DNA of 64,000 nucleotides from Alistipes sp. (GTDB lineage Bacteria; Bacteroidota; Bacteroidia; Bacteroidales; Rikenellaceae), in the NCBI GenBank assembly GCA_017623505.1, contig JAGAOZ010000018.1:18105-82104 (forward strand), written 5' to 3'. This document shows, piece after piece, positions 16,229 to 25,134 of this stretch. The position numbers and the translations under genes were made by a program. The notes beneath the pieces are model-generated. The model had not been told where the DNA came from and ran no database searches. It worked only from the letters and a program-made list of their open reading frames with translations. The first letter of the stretch is position 1, and each line of letters opens with the position of its first letter.

Positions 16229-16304
16229 AGTTTTATCAATTTTAATAGTTTATATTCATTTGCTTGCCGTTGCAAAGGTAACAAATATTACCAAATAAGC
16301 AACT

Positions 16305-16787
16305 TTATTCTACCTCAATATCTATGTAAATCTTTAACGGATACTCTTTTTGAGCGAAATATAGCTCCAAAAGTTTCATTTGCCATCCGCTTTGACCTCG
16401 AGTGTTATAGCGGATAGTGATGTCTCGATACTCGCCCCTCTCGATAGGCTGACGGCTATATTCAACCTCCGTACAGCCGCAATGTGCCTCGTGATGAGTG
16501 ATTACCAAAGGCTCCTGACCGGTGTTCTCCAAGCGTATTCTTTGCGTTAGGACCTCGCCCTGATGTGCAATGCCCAATTGCAGGGTGTCAGCAAAGGTGT
16601 ACTCCAGACGCTCGGTTCCAAATGCAATGCTTTTGGCTAAAGTTATCGGGTTATCATCGTCGCTCACAGCTTGATTAGCGGCGTCGCTTCCGCGGTTGTA
16701 TCCCCAATAATATATGGCAAAGCCCAACGCCACCACCGCAACGATGATGTAGCAGATGCGACTGATGTTTCGTTGTGAGTGAGCCAT
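16305..16787 (-). CDS. DUF1573 membrane-anchored protein, 160 aa
   Basis: An N-terminal membrane anchor (ICYIIVAVVALGFAIYYWGY, residues ~11-30) is followed by a single DUF1573 Ig-like domain facing the periplasm. Visible family signatures are RIRLENTGQEPLVITHHEAHCGCTEVEY and the closing YPLKIYIDIEVE. The CGC motif is the usual conserved cysteine pair. The function of DUF1573 is unknown; position between nusB and yajC is conserved in the order. It starts 12 bases after the nusB stop codon. Confidence 0.88.
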   Translation of the reverse strand: MAHSQRNISRICYIIVAVVALGFAIYYWGYNRGSDAANQAVSDDDNPITLAKSIAFGTERLEYTFADTLQLGIAHQGEVLTQRIRLENTGQEPLVITHHEAHCGCTEVEYSRQPIERGEYRDITIRYNTRGQSGWQMKLLELYFAQKEYPLKIYIDIEVE

Positions 16788-16799
16788 TACGCAGCCATA

Positions 16800-17738
16800 T
16801 TAGATGAGTCCGCGACCACTCTTGACAATCTTACCCTCCTGGTTGAGTGTGCTGACAACCTTGTCGAGTACGCCGTTGATAAAGGTTCCGCTGCTTGCCG
16901 TAGAGTAGTATTTAGCAATCTCGATATACTCGTCAAGGGTAACCTTTACAGGAATTGAAGCAAATGATGTCAGCTCGGCTATCGCCGTGGCCATAATCAC
17001 AATATCCATAAAAGCGATGCGCTCAACATCCCAGTTGCGGGTAAATTTCTCGATAAGCTCCACATTGGCGTTATAGTTCACTGCCGCCTTTGCAAAAAGC
17101 TCCTTTACGAACTCCAAATCCTCCTCGCTCTTGAATTTTGGAAGAAGTTTGACGTCAGTGTGTGAAGCGCGCAGGTTAGAGAGCGTGCGAACGACCAACG
17201 TCAGCGCAAAGCCCAAGTCATCATTCCAGAGTATCGACTGCTCGTCGAGCACCTCCTCCAACATCTCTGACTCCTCCAACTCGCGAGTGTAAAACTCGGT
17301 TACCAGAGCCAAATCCTCCTTGAAAGAGCGCTCCTCGGAGCTCATATAACGTTGGTAATACTCGCTCTGCTCCAACTGTAAGTAAAGTGTCTTAATCAGT
17401 TCAGGGTAGTTCGACCAAGAGAGTTTGTGTGACTCGGTGTAGTCGTTTACCGCATCGCCATTTTCAATAAGTCTAACCACGGCGTTATCAACGAACTTAC
17501 GGTTAGGATTCAAATCCTCAAATGTAGGCATCTTCTTCTGCTTGGCAATCTCCTGTCGCTGCTCAGCATAATGAGCTACCTCGACAATCAGCGAAAGCAT
17601 CTGCACGTAGAGGTCGTATGTTTTATCAATGGATGCGACAAGAGTCTTCTCTGAAGCCATTAAAGAGTCGGACTCCGACTTGAGATGGGCATACAAGGCC
17701 TTCACAGCCTTAATTCTGAGCAATCTTCTGCTTATCAT
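16800..17738 (-). CDS. nusB: Transcription antitermination factor NusB, long Bacteroidetes form, 312 aa
   Basis: RNA-binding NusB fold that pairs with NusE (S10) in rRNA antitermination. The N-terminus MISRRLLRIKAVKALYA and the C-terminal section (NWDVERIAFMDIVIMATAIAEL, PVKVTLDEYIEIAKYYST, FINGVLDKV) are the recognisable family parts. A ~150-residue helical insertion between them makes it about twice the length of the E. coli protein, as usual for Bacteroidetes. First gene of the nusB-DUF1573-yajC unit, with a consensus promoter at 17771-17802. Confidence 0.95.
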   Translation of the reverse strand: MISRRLLRIKAVKALYAHLKSESDSLMASEKTLVASIDKTYDLYVQMLSLIVEVAHYAEQRQEIAKQKKMPTFEDLNPNRKFVDNAVVRLIENGDAVNDYTESHKLSWSNYPELIKTLYLQLEQSEYYQRYMSSEERSFKEDLALVTEFYTRELEESEMLEEVLDEQSILWNDDLGFALTLVVRTLSNLRASHTDVKLLPKFKSEEDLEFVKELFAKAAVNYNANVELIEKFTRNWDVERIAFMDIVIMATAIAELTSFASIPVKVTLDEYIEIAKYYSTASSGTFINGVLDKVVSTLNQEGKIVKSGRGLI

Positions 17739-17770
17739 ATAATAGAACTTTTCGCGTTAATTTTGCGACG

Positions 17771-17802
17771 CAAAGATAATACAACTCGCGCACTGAAACA
17801 AA
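17771..17802 (-). promoter_or_regulatory. nusB operon promoter
   Basis: On the minus strand, TTTG (17799-17802), exactly 20 bases and TATCTTTG (17771-17778) form a perfect Bacteroidetes promoter 33 bases before the nusB start codon. Confidence 0.85.
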
Positions 17803-17889
17803 TTTATTTTGTTTGTCTTTCGATTTTACCTCTCTTGGCAGTCAAATTTCCCGATTTTTCGTATCTTTGCACCCTAAATCGAATGAATT

Positions 17890-18726
17890 ATGAAAGTAGG
17901 ACAGATACAGACGCTGAAAGTTAATCGCATAAGCGACTATGGATTGTACCTTGTGGATGAGCAGGAGCAGGAGGTCCTCTTGCCCAACCGTTTCGTCTCG
18001 CTGAACAATGCTGTGGGTGATGAGATAGAGGTTTTTGTCTATCACGACTCTGAGGATAGATTGGTCGCAACGACAGATAAGCCACTTATTACCGAGGGCA
18101 GTGTCGCTTGTTTGAAGGTCGTTGATAAGAATATCCACGGAGCGTTCCTTGATTGGGGTTTGGTGGGTAAGGATTTGTTCTTGCCTAATCGCAATCAGCA
18201 AGGCGGCGTTATCCCGGGTCGCAGCTATTTGGTGTGGCTCTATGTGGATAATATCACAGGCCGATGTGTCGCTACGCAGAAGTTGAAATCATACATCGAC
18301 AACGATATAATTACCGTGAAACCTCGCCAAAAGGTGGAGATTATTGTGGCTTCGGAGTCACCTATTGGCTATCGTGCTATTATCAACAATCGCCATTGGG
18401 GTATGATTTACAAGAATCAGATTTTCAAGCCTGTGGCAATCGGCGATAAGTTGGAGGGCTTTGTGCGTCGTATAACCGACGATAACCGTATTGACCTGAT
18501 GCTCCAGGAGACGGGTTATAAGGGTGTTACCGACTCGGCACAGCTGTTGCTCCAGATGATTAAACAGAAGGGTGGCGTGATGGAGTTGGGTGATAAGTCT
18601 ACCCCTGAGAGTGTCCATGCCGAGACACAGATGTCGAAGAATCAGTTTAAGCGCGCTGTCGGTGTGCTTTTGAAAAGTGGCGATATTGAGGCTGAAGATT
18701 TCCAGATAAGATTGAAGAAGAGATAA
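17890..18726 (+). CDS. cvfB: S1-domain RNA-binding protein CvfB
   Basis: Member of the CvfB/YitL family, which binds RNA through tandem S1-like domains. The protein opens with MKVGQIQTLKVNRISDYGLYL and has S1-type segments near residues 1-65, 70-135 and 145-210 (HGAFLDWGLVGKDLFLP is a typical S1 face). It ends with a winged-helix part (MSKNQFKRAVGVLLKSGDIE). In Staphylococcus aureus the homologue affects virulence gene expression; in Bacteroidales its RNA targets are not established. A -7 element TATCTTTG at 17862-17869 precedes it, about 20 bases from the start. The methyltransferase gene starts 1 base after the stop. Confidence 0.9.
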   Translation: MKVGQIQTLKVNRISDYGLYLVDEQEQEVLLPNRFVSLNNAVGDEIEVFVYHDSEDRLVATTDKPLITEGSVACLKVVDKNIHGAFLDWGLVGKDLFLPNRNQQGGVIPGRSYLVWLYVDNITGRCVATQKLKSYIDNDIITVKPRQKVEIIVASESPIGYRAIINNRHWGMIYKNQIFKPVAIGDKLEGFVRRITDDNRIDLMLQETGYKGVTDSAQLLLQMIKQKGGVMELGDKSTPESVHAETQMSKNQFKRAVGVLLKSGDIEAEDFQIRLKKR

Positions 18727-18727
18727 A

Positions 18728-19492
18728 ATGGCAAAGTTGCAGAGTGCCGAGCGTGTCTCGGCGCATGATGTTTCGGATAATTTCGTATACCAGCGTTCTA
18801 TCCTGGCATATCACAAGGCTGCCGAATTGGTTAGTGGCAATGTGCTGGAGATAGGAACGGGTATGGGCTATGGCGTGCAGGTCGTAGCTCCTGCATCTGC
18901 AACCTATACTACCGTAGATAAGAGCGTGGCGTATGTGGGCGAGCTGCCCCAAAATGTGACTTTTTGCCAGATGCAGGTGCCACCTATCGAGTTCGACGAT
19001 GAGAGCTTCGACTATGTTATCTCGTTTCAAGTGATAGAGCATATCAAGCGCGATAAGGAGTTTGTGCGTGAGGTTTTTCGGGTGTTGCGTCCGGGTGGTA
19101 AGTTTATCGTCACCACGCCCAATGCGCCTATGTCGCTGACACGAAATCCGTGGCACGTCAGGGAGTATACAGCCCTGCAACTCAAGCAGCTGTTGGCAGA
19201 GTCGTTTGCCGATGTGGAGTGCTATGGCGTTGTCGGCAATGATAAAATTCGCAAGTATTACGAGGCCAACAAAGAGGGTGTTCGACGCTTTACACGTTTC
19301 GATATACTCGATTTACAACATCGTCTGCCGGCGTGGTGCCTGCGAGGCGTTTACGATGTGTTAAACCGTATCAATCGCCGTTCATTACTCAAGCAGCAGA
19401 GTGATTTGACGCGCTCTATTCAGATGAGTGATTACGCCGTTGAGGCAGTGTGCGATGAGGCTTACGATTTGTTTTATGTAGCTACAAAATAG
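18728..19492 (+). CDS. Class I SAM-dependent methyltransferase, 254 aa
   Basis: A Methyltransf_11-type enzyme. Motif I is VLEIGTGMGYG (residues ~38-48), the post-I acidic residue is in TTVDKSV, and the motif IV/post-IV block is FDYVISFQVIEHIKRDKEF with VLRPGGKFIVTTPN. The substrate is unknown; similar proteins act on lipids, quinones or small molecules. A C-terminal ~90 residues (HRLPAWCLRGVYDVLNRINRRS) is not part of the core fold. Tightly linked to cvfB (1 base) and followed by a TSUP permease gene 13 bases on. Confidence 0.88.
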   Translation: MAKLQSAERVSAHDVSDNFVYQRSILAYHKAAELVSGNVLEIGTGMGYGVQVVAPASATYTTVDKSVAYVGELPQNVTFCQMQVPPIEFDDESFDYVISFQVIEHIKRDKEFVREVFRVLRPGGKFIVTTPNAPMSLTRNPWHVREYTALQLKQLLAESFADVECYGVVGNDKIRKYYEANKEGVRRFTRFDILDLQHRLPAWCLRGVYDVLNRINRRSLLKQQSDLTRSIQMSDYAVEAVCDEAYDLFYVATK

Positions 19493-19505
19493 GAGTTGAG
19501 GTTAG

Positions 19506-20303
19506 GTGGATAATTGGTTTGAAATAGCGATATTGATTCTTTCGGGAGTTGTCGTTGGCGTTATTAATACCGTTGCGGGTGGTGGCGCCATTATCTCGAT
19601 GACGCTATTTATGGTTTTGGGCCTACCTATCGGTGTGGCAAATGGAACGAACCGTATCGCTGTTGTGATGCAGAATCTCACCTCGACCATACACTTCGTG
19701 CGTAAGCGAATGTTGCATCTGAAGAGCGGTTTTAAGTTGGCTCTGCCTGCTATTGTCGGAAATATTGCCGGCTCTATGGCTGCGACAACCGTTAGCGATA
19801 CGATTTTTACTATCTGTATGACGGTGGTGATGTCGGCTGTACTTATCTATATGATTTTCGAAAAGAGCCATAAACATCCCCATATACACGGAGGTCATCC
19901 ATTGGTTATTAAGCCTTTGCACTATCTGTGGTTTCTGCTGTTAGGCTTCTATGGCGGTTATATCTATATCGGTCTGGGTTATGCTATTCTGATTGTGACG
20001 ATATGGTCAATGGATTTGGATATCATCACAGCAAATGTTGTCAAGGGATTTATTATCTTCATAGCTACACCATTCTCGTTGCTTATTTTTATGCTTGACG
20101 GACAGGTCGATTATGCCTTTGGTCTGTGGCATGGTTTGGGTAATGTCTTAGGGGCAATGTTTGCATCCTATATCATGATGGCATGGGGTATAAAGTTTGT
20201 CAGATACTTCACAATGCTTGTGTTGCTTGTCTGCTTTGCCGATTTGGTTGGGCTGATATCGTTGGAGGATCTTATTCATCAGGCGTTTGCCTATTTAAAG
20301 TAG
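19506..20303 (+). CDS. TSUP (TauE/SafE) family membrane permease, 265 aa
   Basis: Inner-membrane protein with about eight hydrophobic helices and the duplicated TauE/SafE signature (GVVVGVINTVAGGGAIISM near the N-terminus, then LLGFYGGYIYIGLGYAILI after the midpoint). Family members move sulfite, sulfoacetate or other small organic anions; the substrate here is unknown. The start is a GTG at 19506, preceded by AGGAGTTGAGG; no ATG of suitable position exists. Length is normal for the family. uvrA begins 6 bases after its stop, so read-through transcription is likely. Confidence 0.87.
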   Translation: MDNWFEIAILILSGVVVGVINTVAGGGAIISMTLFMVLGLPIGVANGTNRIAVVMQNLTSTIHFVRKRMLHLKSGFKLALPAIVGNIAGSMAATTVSDTIFTICMTVVMSAVLIYMIFEKSHKHPHIHGGHPLVIKPLHYLWFLLLGFYGGYIYIGLGYAILIVTIWSMDLDIITANVVKGFIIFIATPFSLLIFMLDGQVDYAFGLWHGLGNVLGAMFASYIMMAWGIKFVRYFTMLVLLVCFADLVGLISLEDLIHQAFAYLK

Positions 20304-20309
20304 TCGGTC

Positions 20310-23138
20310 ATGGGGTTTTCGCAGGAAGATAAGATTATCGTTGAGGGAGCACGTGTTCACAACCTGAAAAATGTGAATGTCGAGATTCCGCGTAATGCTC
20401 TTGTGGTCATTACGGGTCTGTCGGGTTCGGGTAAGTCATCACTTGCTTTCGATACGATATATGCCGAAGGGCAGCGTCGCTATATGGAGACTCTGTCGGC
20501 TTACGCTCGCCAGTTTGTTGGTACGATGGAGCGTCCCGATGTCGATAAGATTACGGGCCTAAGTCCGGTTATTGCCATAGAGCAGAAGACAACCAACAAG
20601 AATCCTCGTTCTACGGTCGGAACGGTAACGGAGATTAATGACTACCTGCGACTGCTTTTTGCTCGTGCATCACGTGCCTATTCTCCTATCACAGGCGAGC
20701 AGATGGTGCACTATACCGATGAGCAGATTTGTGAGCTTATCTTGGAGGGCTTTGCTGGCCGTAAGGTGGCATTTATGGCTCCTATCGTCAAGGGTCGAAA
20801 GGGACACTATCGCGAATTATTCGAATCGCTGGCTAAGCGAGGATATATCTACGCACGTATTGACGGTCAGGTGCAAGAGATTCTATCGGGAATGAAGCTC
20901 GACCGTTATAAGATTCATAATATCGACTTGGTTGTCGATAGAATGAGAGTGGGAGAGGAGTTTCGCGACAGAGTGATGAGCTCGCTGAAGGAGGCGATGC
21001 GTCAGGGTAAAGGCACTATGGCGATATATGATTATGAGGCTGACGGTATGCGTTATTACTCTCGTCATTTGATGTGTCCCTCGACGGGTGTCGCTTTCGA
21101 GGACCCCGCACCTCATACCTTCTCATTTAACTCTCCACAAGGTGCTTGCCCTCGTTGTAGCGGTTTGGGCGTTGAGGCTGTGTTCGATATTAAGCGAATA
21201 ATTCCCGATGATAGGAGGTCTATTCGTGAGGGAGCTATTGAGCCATTGGGACGGTATAAAAATAATAAGATATTCACTCTGCTGACGCTTCTTGGCCGTC
21301 GTTATGATTTTACTCTCGATGATGCTGTCAATACGATTTCGGAGGAGGGCCTCAATACGATATTGTATGGCGACCCAAAACCTTTGACTGTCGATTTGTC
21401 GGAGTTTACCTCGTTGTCCGGACGCAGGATGATGCAATGGGAGGGTATTGCCGAATATGTAAACGTGGCGGACGATGAAGATAGCAAGAAGAGCCAGAAG
21501 TGGCGCGAGCAGTTCCTGATGTATCGTCCCTGCTCGGTATGTGGTGGTAGCCGTCTGAAGAAGGAGGCGCTGCAATTCCGTGTGGGAGGAAAGAATATAG
21601 CTGAGCTGTCTGCTATGTCTATTGCCGAGTTCTCAGCTTGGATTAACGATGCCGATAAATATTTCAACTCCAAGGAGTGGAAGATTGCCGAGGAGATTGT
21701 TAAGGAGATTCGTGAGCGACTGTCGTTCTTGCTCGATGTGGGTTTGGGTTACCTGTCGCTTGCACGCTCGGCGCGTTCATTGTCGGGAGGAGAGTCTCAG
21801 CGTATACGTCTTGCAACGCAGATTGGCTCTAAGTTGGTCAATGTGCTCTATATATTGGATGAACCGAGTATCGGTCTGCATCAACGAGATAATCGCCGAC
21901 TGATAAATACATTGCGCAACCTGCGTGATGCGGGCAACTCGGTGCTTGTGGTTGAGCATGACGAGGATATGATGCGCTCGGCAGATTATATTGTCGATGT
22001 GGGACCTAAGGCGGGCCGTCGCGGTGGTCATATCGTGGCGTGTGGCACGTTGGACGATATTCTACAATCTCAGAGTATTACGGCAGACTATCTGTGTGGA
22101 CGTCGTCAAATAGAGATTCCCGCAACACTCAGAGAGGGTAGTGGTAAGAGTATAGTGATTCGTGGCGCGAAGGGTAACAATCTGAAAAATATCGACGTTG
22201 AGTTCCCTCTGGGTAAGTTTATATGTGTAACAGGTGTCAGTGGTTCGGGAAAATCGACACTTGTGAATGAAACACTGCGCCCGATATTGAGTCGCTTGTT
22301 GTATCGCTCTTTTGACCAACCTTTGGAGTATGACTCAATCGAGGGTTTGGAGAATATAGATAAGCTGGTTGTTGTCGATCAGTCACCTATTGGTCGTACG
22401 CCACGTAGTAACCCTGCAACATACTCCAATGTTTTTGCCGATATACGTAAACTCTTTGAGGCAACAGCAGATGCACAGGTGCGAGGCTTCAAGGCAAGCC
22501 GCTTCTCGTTCAATGTCAAAGGTGGACGTTGCGAGGAGTGCCGCGGTGCCGGTGTGCAGACTATCGAGATGAACTTCCTGCCCGATGTCTATGTGCGTTG
22601 CCCAATATGCGGAGGTCATCGTTATAATCGTGAGACTCTGGAGGTTAAATATAAGGGTAAGACCATTGAGGATGTGCTGAATATGACGGTGAATATTGCC
22701 GTTGAGTTCTTTGGCAATATCCCTACAATATATCGTAAGCTGAAAGCTATTCAAGATGTCGGTTTGGGTTATTTAACGCTCGGACAACCTTGTACAACAC
22801 TCTCGGGTGGAGAGTCGCAGCGCATTAAGCTCTCTGCCGAGCTCTCAAAAAATGATACGGGTCGTACACTCTATATATTGGACGAGCCTACTACGGGTCT
22901 TCATTTTGAGGATATTCGTCAATTGCTCGGTGTGATATCGAAGTTGGTCGATAAGGGAAATACTGCCATCGTTATCGAGCATAATTTGGATGTTATCAAA
23001 GTTGCCGACCATATTATAGATATGGGTCCTGAAGGCGGTGCTGGTGGAGGTCGAGTGCTTGCTGTCGGAACACCGAGCCAAGTTGCCCGATGCAAGGAGT
23101 CTGCTACGGGAGAATTTTTAACGAAAATGGGTATTTAG
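20310..23138 (+). CDS. uvrA: Excinuclease ABC subunit A
   Basis: DNA damage-recognition ATPase of nucleotide excision repair, partner of UvrB. Both ABC modules are complete: Walker [10 protein letters not shown] (residues 36-44) and GVSGSGKST (~645), ABC signatures [12 protein letters not shown] and [12 protein letters not shown], and Walker B YILDEPS and YILDEPT. Zinc-site cysteines are visible in [17 protein letters not shown] and the later CEECRGAG...CPICGGHRY module. Length of 942 residues is typical. Start ATG at 20310, 6 bases after the TSUP gene. Confidence 0.98.
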   Translation: MGFSQEDKIIVEGARVHNLKNVNVEIPRNALVVITGLSGSGKSSLAFDTIYAEGQRRYMETLSAYARQFVGTMERPDVDKITGLSPVIAIEQKTTNKNPRSTVGTVTEINDYLRLLFARASRAYSPITGEQMVHYTDEQICELILEGFAGRKVAFMAPIVKGRKGHYRELFESLAKRGYIYARIDGQVQEILSGMKLDRYKIHNIDLVVDRMRVGEEFRDRVMSSLKEAMRQGKGTMAIYDYEADGMRYYSRHLMCPSTGVAFEDPAPHTFSFNSPQGACPRCSGLGVEAVFDIKRIIPDDRRSIREGAIEPLGRYKNNKIFTLLTLLGRRYDFTLDDAVNTISEEGLNTILYGDPKPLTVDLSEFTSLSGRRMMQWEGIAEYVNVADDEDSKKSQKWREQFLMYRPCSVCGGSRLKKEALQFRVGGKNIAELSAMSIAEFSAWINDADKYFNSKEWKIAEEIVKEIRERLSFLLDVGLGYLSLARSARSLSGGESQRIRLATQIGSKLVNVLYILDEPSIGLHQRDNRRLINTLRNLRDAGNSVLVVEHDEDMMRSADYIVDVGPKAGRRGGHIVACGTLDDILQSQSITADYLCGRRQIEIPATLREGSGKSIVIRGAKGNNLKNIDVEFPLGKFICVTGVSGSGKSTLVNETLRPILSRLLYRSFDQPLEYDSIEGLENIDKLVVVDQSPIGRTPRSNPATYSNVFADIRKLFEATADAQVRGFKASRFSFNVKGGRCEECRGAGVQTIEMNFLPDVYVRCPICGGHRYNRETLEVKYKGKTIEDVLNMTVNIAVEFFGNIPTIYRKLKAIQDVGLGYLTLGQPCTTLSGGESQRIKLSAELSKNDTGRTLYILDEPTTGLHFEDIRQLLGVISKLVDKGNTAIVIEHNLDVIKVADHIIDMGPEGGAGGGRVLAVGTPSQVARCKESATGEFLTKMGI

Positions 23139-23178
23139 GCAAGGATTTTGAGTTGTTTCGTAACTAAAAGGCTTAGTT

Positions 23179-23757
23179 ATGAAACGATTTTACTATCTAT
23201 TTTTGGGTGTTGCCCTATGTGTTGCACTGACAGTCTTTGCAGCACAGAACTCTTCGGATAACACATTGTCTGTTGCGCAGAATCAACATCAGAAGGAGTT
23301 AAAGACGCTAAAACAGCAACAGCGTGCTGAGCGTCGAGCCGCCAGAATCGCTGAGTATGAGCGATATATCGACTCTATCATCCTCTCTAAGAACTTCGAG
23401 TTCAATCCTCAATCTATCCAAATGCAACCAGCCGGTCAGATGCGTTTTTTGTCTAATGCGGTCTATACTATGACCTTGTGGGATGGTCAGCTCGATATTT
23501 GTATGCCTTATTATGTTGGCTATGTTCCTCCGTATCGTTATGTGCTGCTTAATACCGGAGTGCCGTCGGTGGAGGATTATATGGCGGTTAGAACTGAGGA
23601 GGGATGGCATATTACGTTTAAGACAACTCTCTATGCCTCATCGGATTACACCTTCTCACTTGAAGTGAATCATCGCTACGGTGGAGCGACTCTGACCATA
23701 GATAATCTGTGGTATAATCCTGTGCAATATACAGGCTCGATAACTCGTATCTACTAA
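23179..23757 (+). CDS. Secreted DUF4251-like protein, 192 aa
   Basis: Signal peptide (MKRFYYLFLGVALCVALTVFAA), a charged helical stretch rich in Gln/Arg (residues ~35-60) and a beta-rich domain. The segments YIDSIILSKNFEFNPQSIQM, YRYVLLNTGVPSVEDY and YNPVQYTGSI fit DUF4251, a periplasmic Bacteroidetes family of unknown function; I am fairly but not fully sure of this name. It is followed 10 bases later by a paralogue, and the pair lies 40 bases after uvrA. Confidence 0.75.
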   Translation: MKRFYYLFLGVALCVALTVFAAQNSSDNTLSVAQNQHQKELKTLKQQQRAERRAARIAEYERYIDSIILSKNFEFNPQSIQMQPAGQMRFLSNAVYTMTLWDGQLDICMPYYVGYVPPYRYVLLNTGVPSVEDYMAVRTEEGWHITFKTTLYASSDYTFSLEVNHRYGGATLTIDNLWYNPVQYTGSITRIY

Positions 23758-23767
23758 ATGGGCGGCT

Positions 23768-24481
23768 ATGAAAAAGGTTCTATGTGCGTTGTCGGTGACG
23801 GTGGGTTTGTCGCTGATGATTATGGCTGCTTCGGCTCATCGGATAGTGGCTGATAGTGATGGTTTTCAAGTAGATACGTTGCAGCAAATATCCATTGTAA
23901 AAGATTCTGTACCTGTGACGACTATCGTGCCGATGCAACGTGGTGATGATGTTGTAAATGATACGGTTAGGGTTGATTCTGTAAAGCAACACCTATCGCG
24001 CACTGAACGGCGACGGTTGCGTGCCGAGGAGTTCGCATGGCGCATAGATTCGTTGGTGGAGAGTAGAACTTTCAGCTTCTATCCGACGACGATGCAGGCA
24101 ATGCCTGAGGGAGAGATGCGTATGGTCTATGCCGAATACTATTATCTGCTTGTGAGCCCTATGGCGCTGGAGGTGCATCTGCCTGTGGAGAGGGGCTTGT
24201 CGCAATATATCTCTGTGTTAAATTTTGATAATGAGGGGGTTGCGGATTTAAAGCCGGAGAAATATGGCTCGCGTTGGACCTTGTCGTTTACGGCTCGGTA
24301 TTATGATGAGGAGTATCACTTCGATTTTATTATATCGACAATCACGGGTGAGGTGGTTTTGATACTTCAAAGTCCCAGCTATTCAATGCGTTATATCGGC
24401 CAAATCATTGAGCGAAAGAGGGCTCATCGCCACCACCAAGTTGTCACGCCCGATTCTCTTACTACGCAGGTAACCAATTAG
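23768..24481 (+). CDS. Secreted DUF4251-like paralogue, 237 aa
   Basis: Second copy of the previous gene's family, more diverged. It has a signal peptide (MKKVLCALSVTVGLSLMIMAASA), a ~45-residue Val/Asp-rich spacer, and the domain core (RIDSLVESRTFSFYPTTMQAMPEGEM, then SMRYIGQII). The C-terminus is longer than the first copy and ends in VVTPDSLTTQVTN. The last five codons and the stop lie inside a hairpin repeat (24465-24490) that recurs four times near 55.3 kb, so the natural end of the gene may have been altered by repeat insertion (inference). Confidence 0.72.
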   Translation: MKKVLCALSVTVGLSLMIMAASAHRIVADSDGFQVDTLQQISIVKDSVPVTTIVPMQRGDDVVNDTVRVDSVKQHLSRTERRRLRAEEFAWRIDSLVESRTFSFYPTTMQAMPEGEMRMVYAEYYYLLVSPMALEVHLPVERGLSQYISVLNFDNEGVADLKPEKYGSRWTLSFTARYYDEEYHFDFIISTITGEVVLILQSPSYSMRYIGQIIERKRAHRHHQVVTPDSLTTQVTN

Positions 24482-24490
24482 TTACCCGCG
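24465..24490. repeat. Hairpin repeat copy E, overlapping a stop codon
   Basis: CGC-A-GGTAAC, a CAATTA loop, then GTTACC-C-GCG form a near-perfect palindrome, followed by TACTTAGGG. The same element occurs four times at 55272-55496 in the same orientation. The TAG stop (24479-24481) of the DUF4251 paralogue lies in the loop and right arm. Confidence 0.8.
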
Positions 24491-24494
24491 CTAC

Positions 24495-24595
24495 TTAGGG
24501 AGATTAGGGAGCTTAGAGAGTTTAGGGAAGTTAGGGAGGTTAAAGGAAATTTAAGGTGATTAAGGGAAATTAAAGGTGATTAAGGGATATTAAAG
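24495..24595 (+). repeat. Degenerate 9/10-bp tandem repeat array
   Basis: Five 9-base units of TTAGGGAGN type (24495-24539) run into five 10-base units alternating between TTAAGGGAAA-like and TTAAAGGTGA-like (24540-24589), plus a partial unit. The array fills most of the 156-base gap between the convergent DUF4251 and ispF genes, where no ordinary terminator is visible. Confidence 0.85.
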
Positions 24596-24637
24596 TCTAC
24601 AGATGAGATTTAGTTTTCGCTTTTCAGTTTTCACCTT

Positions 24638-25114
24638 TCACCTTGTAAGTAACGCTACGGCGTGGGCGGAGATGCCTTGTTCTTCGCCCTCGAAGCCGAG
24701 GTGTTCGGTGGTGGTAGCTTTGATAGAGATGCGGTCCACGTCGAAGCCGATAACATCAGCCAACGTTTGTCGCATAGTGTCGATATGTGGGCGGAGCTTA
24801 GGGCGTTGCAGAGCGATAGTGCAGTCGATATTTGATATTGTGTAGCCTTGCTCAGCGATGATATCACATACGCGGCGCAGGAGAATCTTAGAGTCTATTC
24901 CCTTGAACTCCTCGGATGTGTCGGGGAAGAGCTTGCCTATGTCACCCAGAGCTAAAGCACCCAGCATGGCATCGCAGATGGCGTGGATAGCTACATCGCC
25001 GTCGGAGTGTGCTAAGCAACCCTTAGTGTGCTCAATCTCAATGCCGCCAATAACCAATCGCAGTCCCTCCGCTAAGCGGTGAACATCGTATCCGTGTCCT
25101 ATTCTTATATCCAT
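24638..25114 (-). CDS. ispF: 2-C-methyl-D-erythritol 2,4-cyclodiphosphate synthase
   Basis: IspF converts CDP-ME 2-phosphate to ME-cPP and CMP in the non-mevalonate isoprenoid pathway; the trimeric enzyme is cytoplasmic. Metal ligands Asp10 and His12 (GYDVHRL) and His44 (VAIHAICD) are present, with the SDGD loop before the last and the closing TTTEHLGFEGEEQGISAHAVALL motif. Length 158 aa is normal. It is the last gene of a minus-strand run after the addA-like gene (20-base gap). Confidence 0.97.
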   Translation of the reverse strand: MDIRIGHGYDVHRLAEGLRLVIGGIEIEHTKGCLAHSDGDVAIHAICDAMLGALALGDIGKLFPDTSEEFKGIDSKILLRRVCDIIAEQGYTISNIDCTIALQRPKLRPHIDTMRQTLADVIGFDVDRISIKATTTEHLGFEGEEQGISAHAVALLTR

Positions 25115-25134
25115 AATATCTCTGTTTTTTATCG

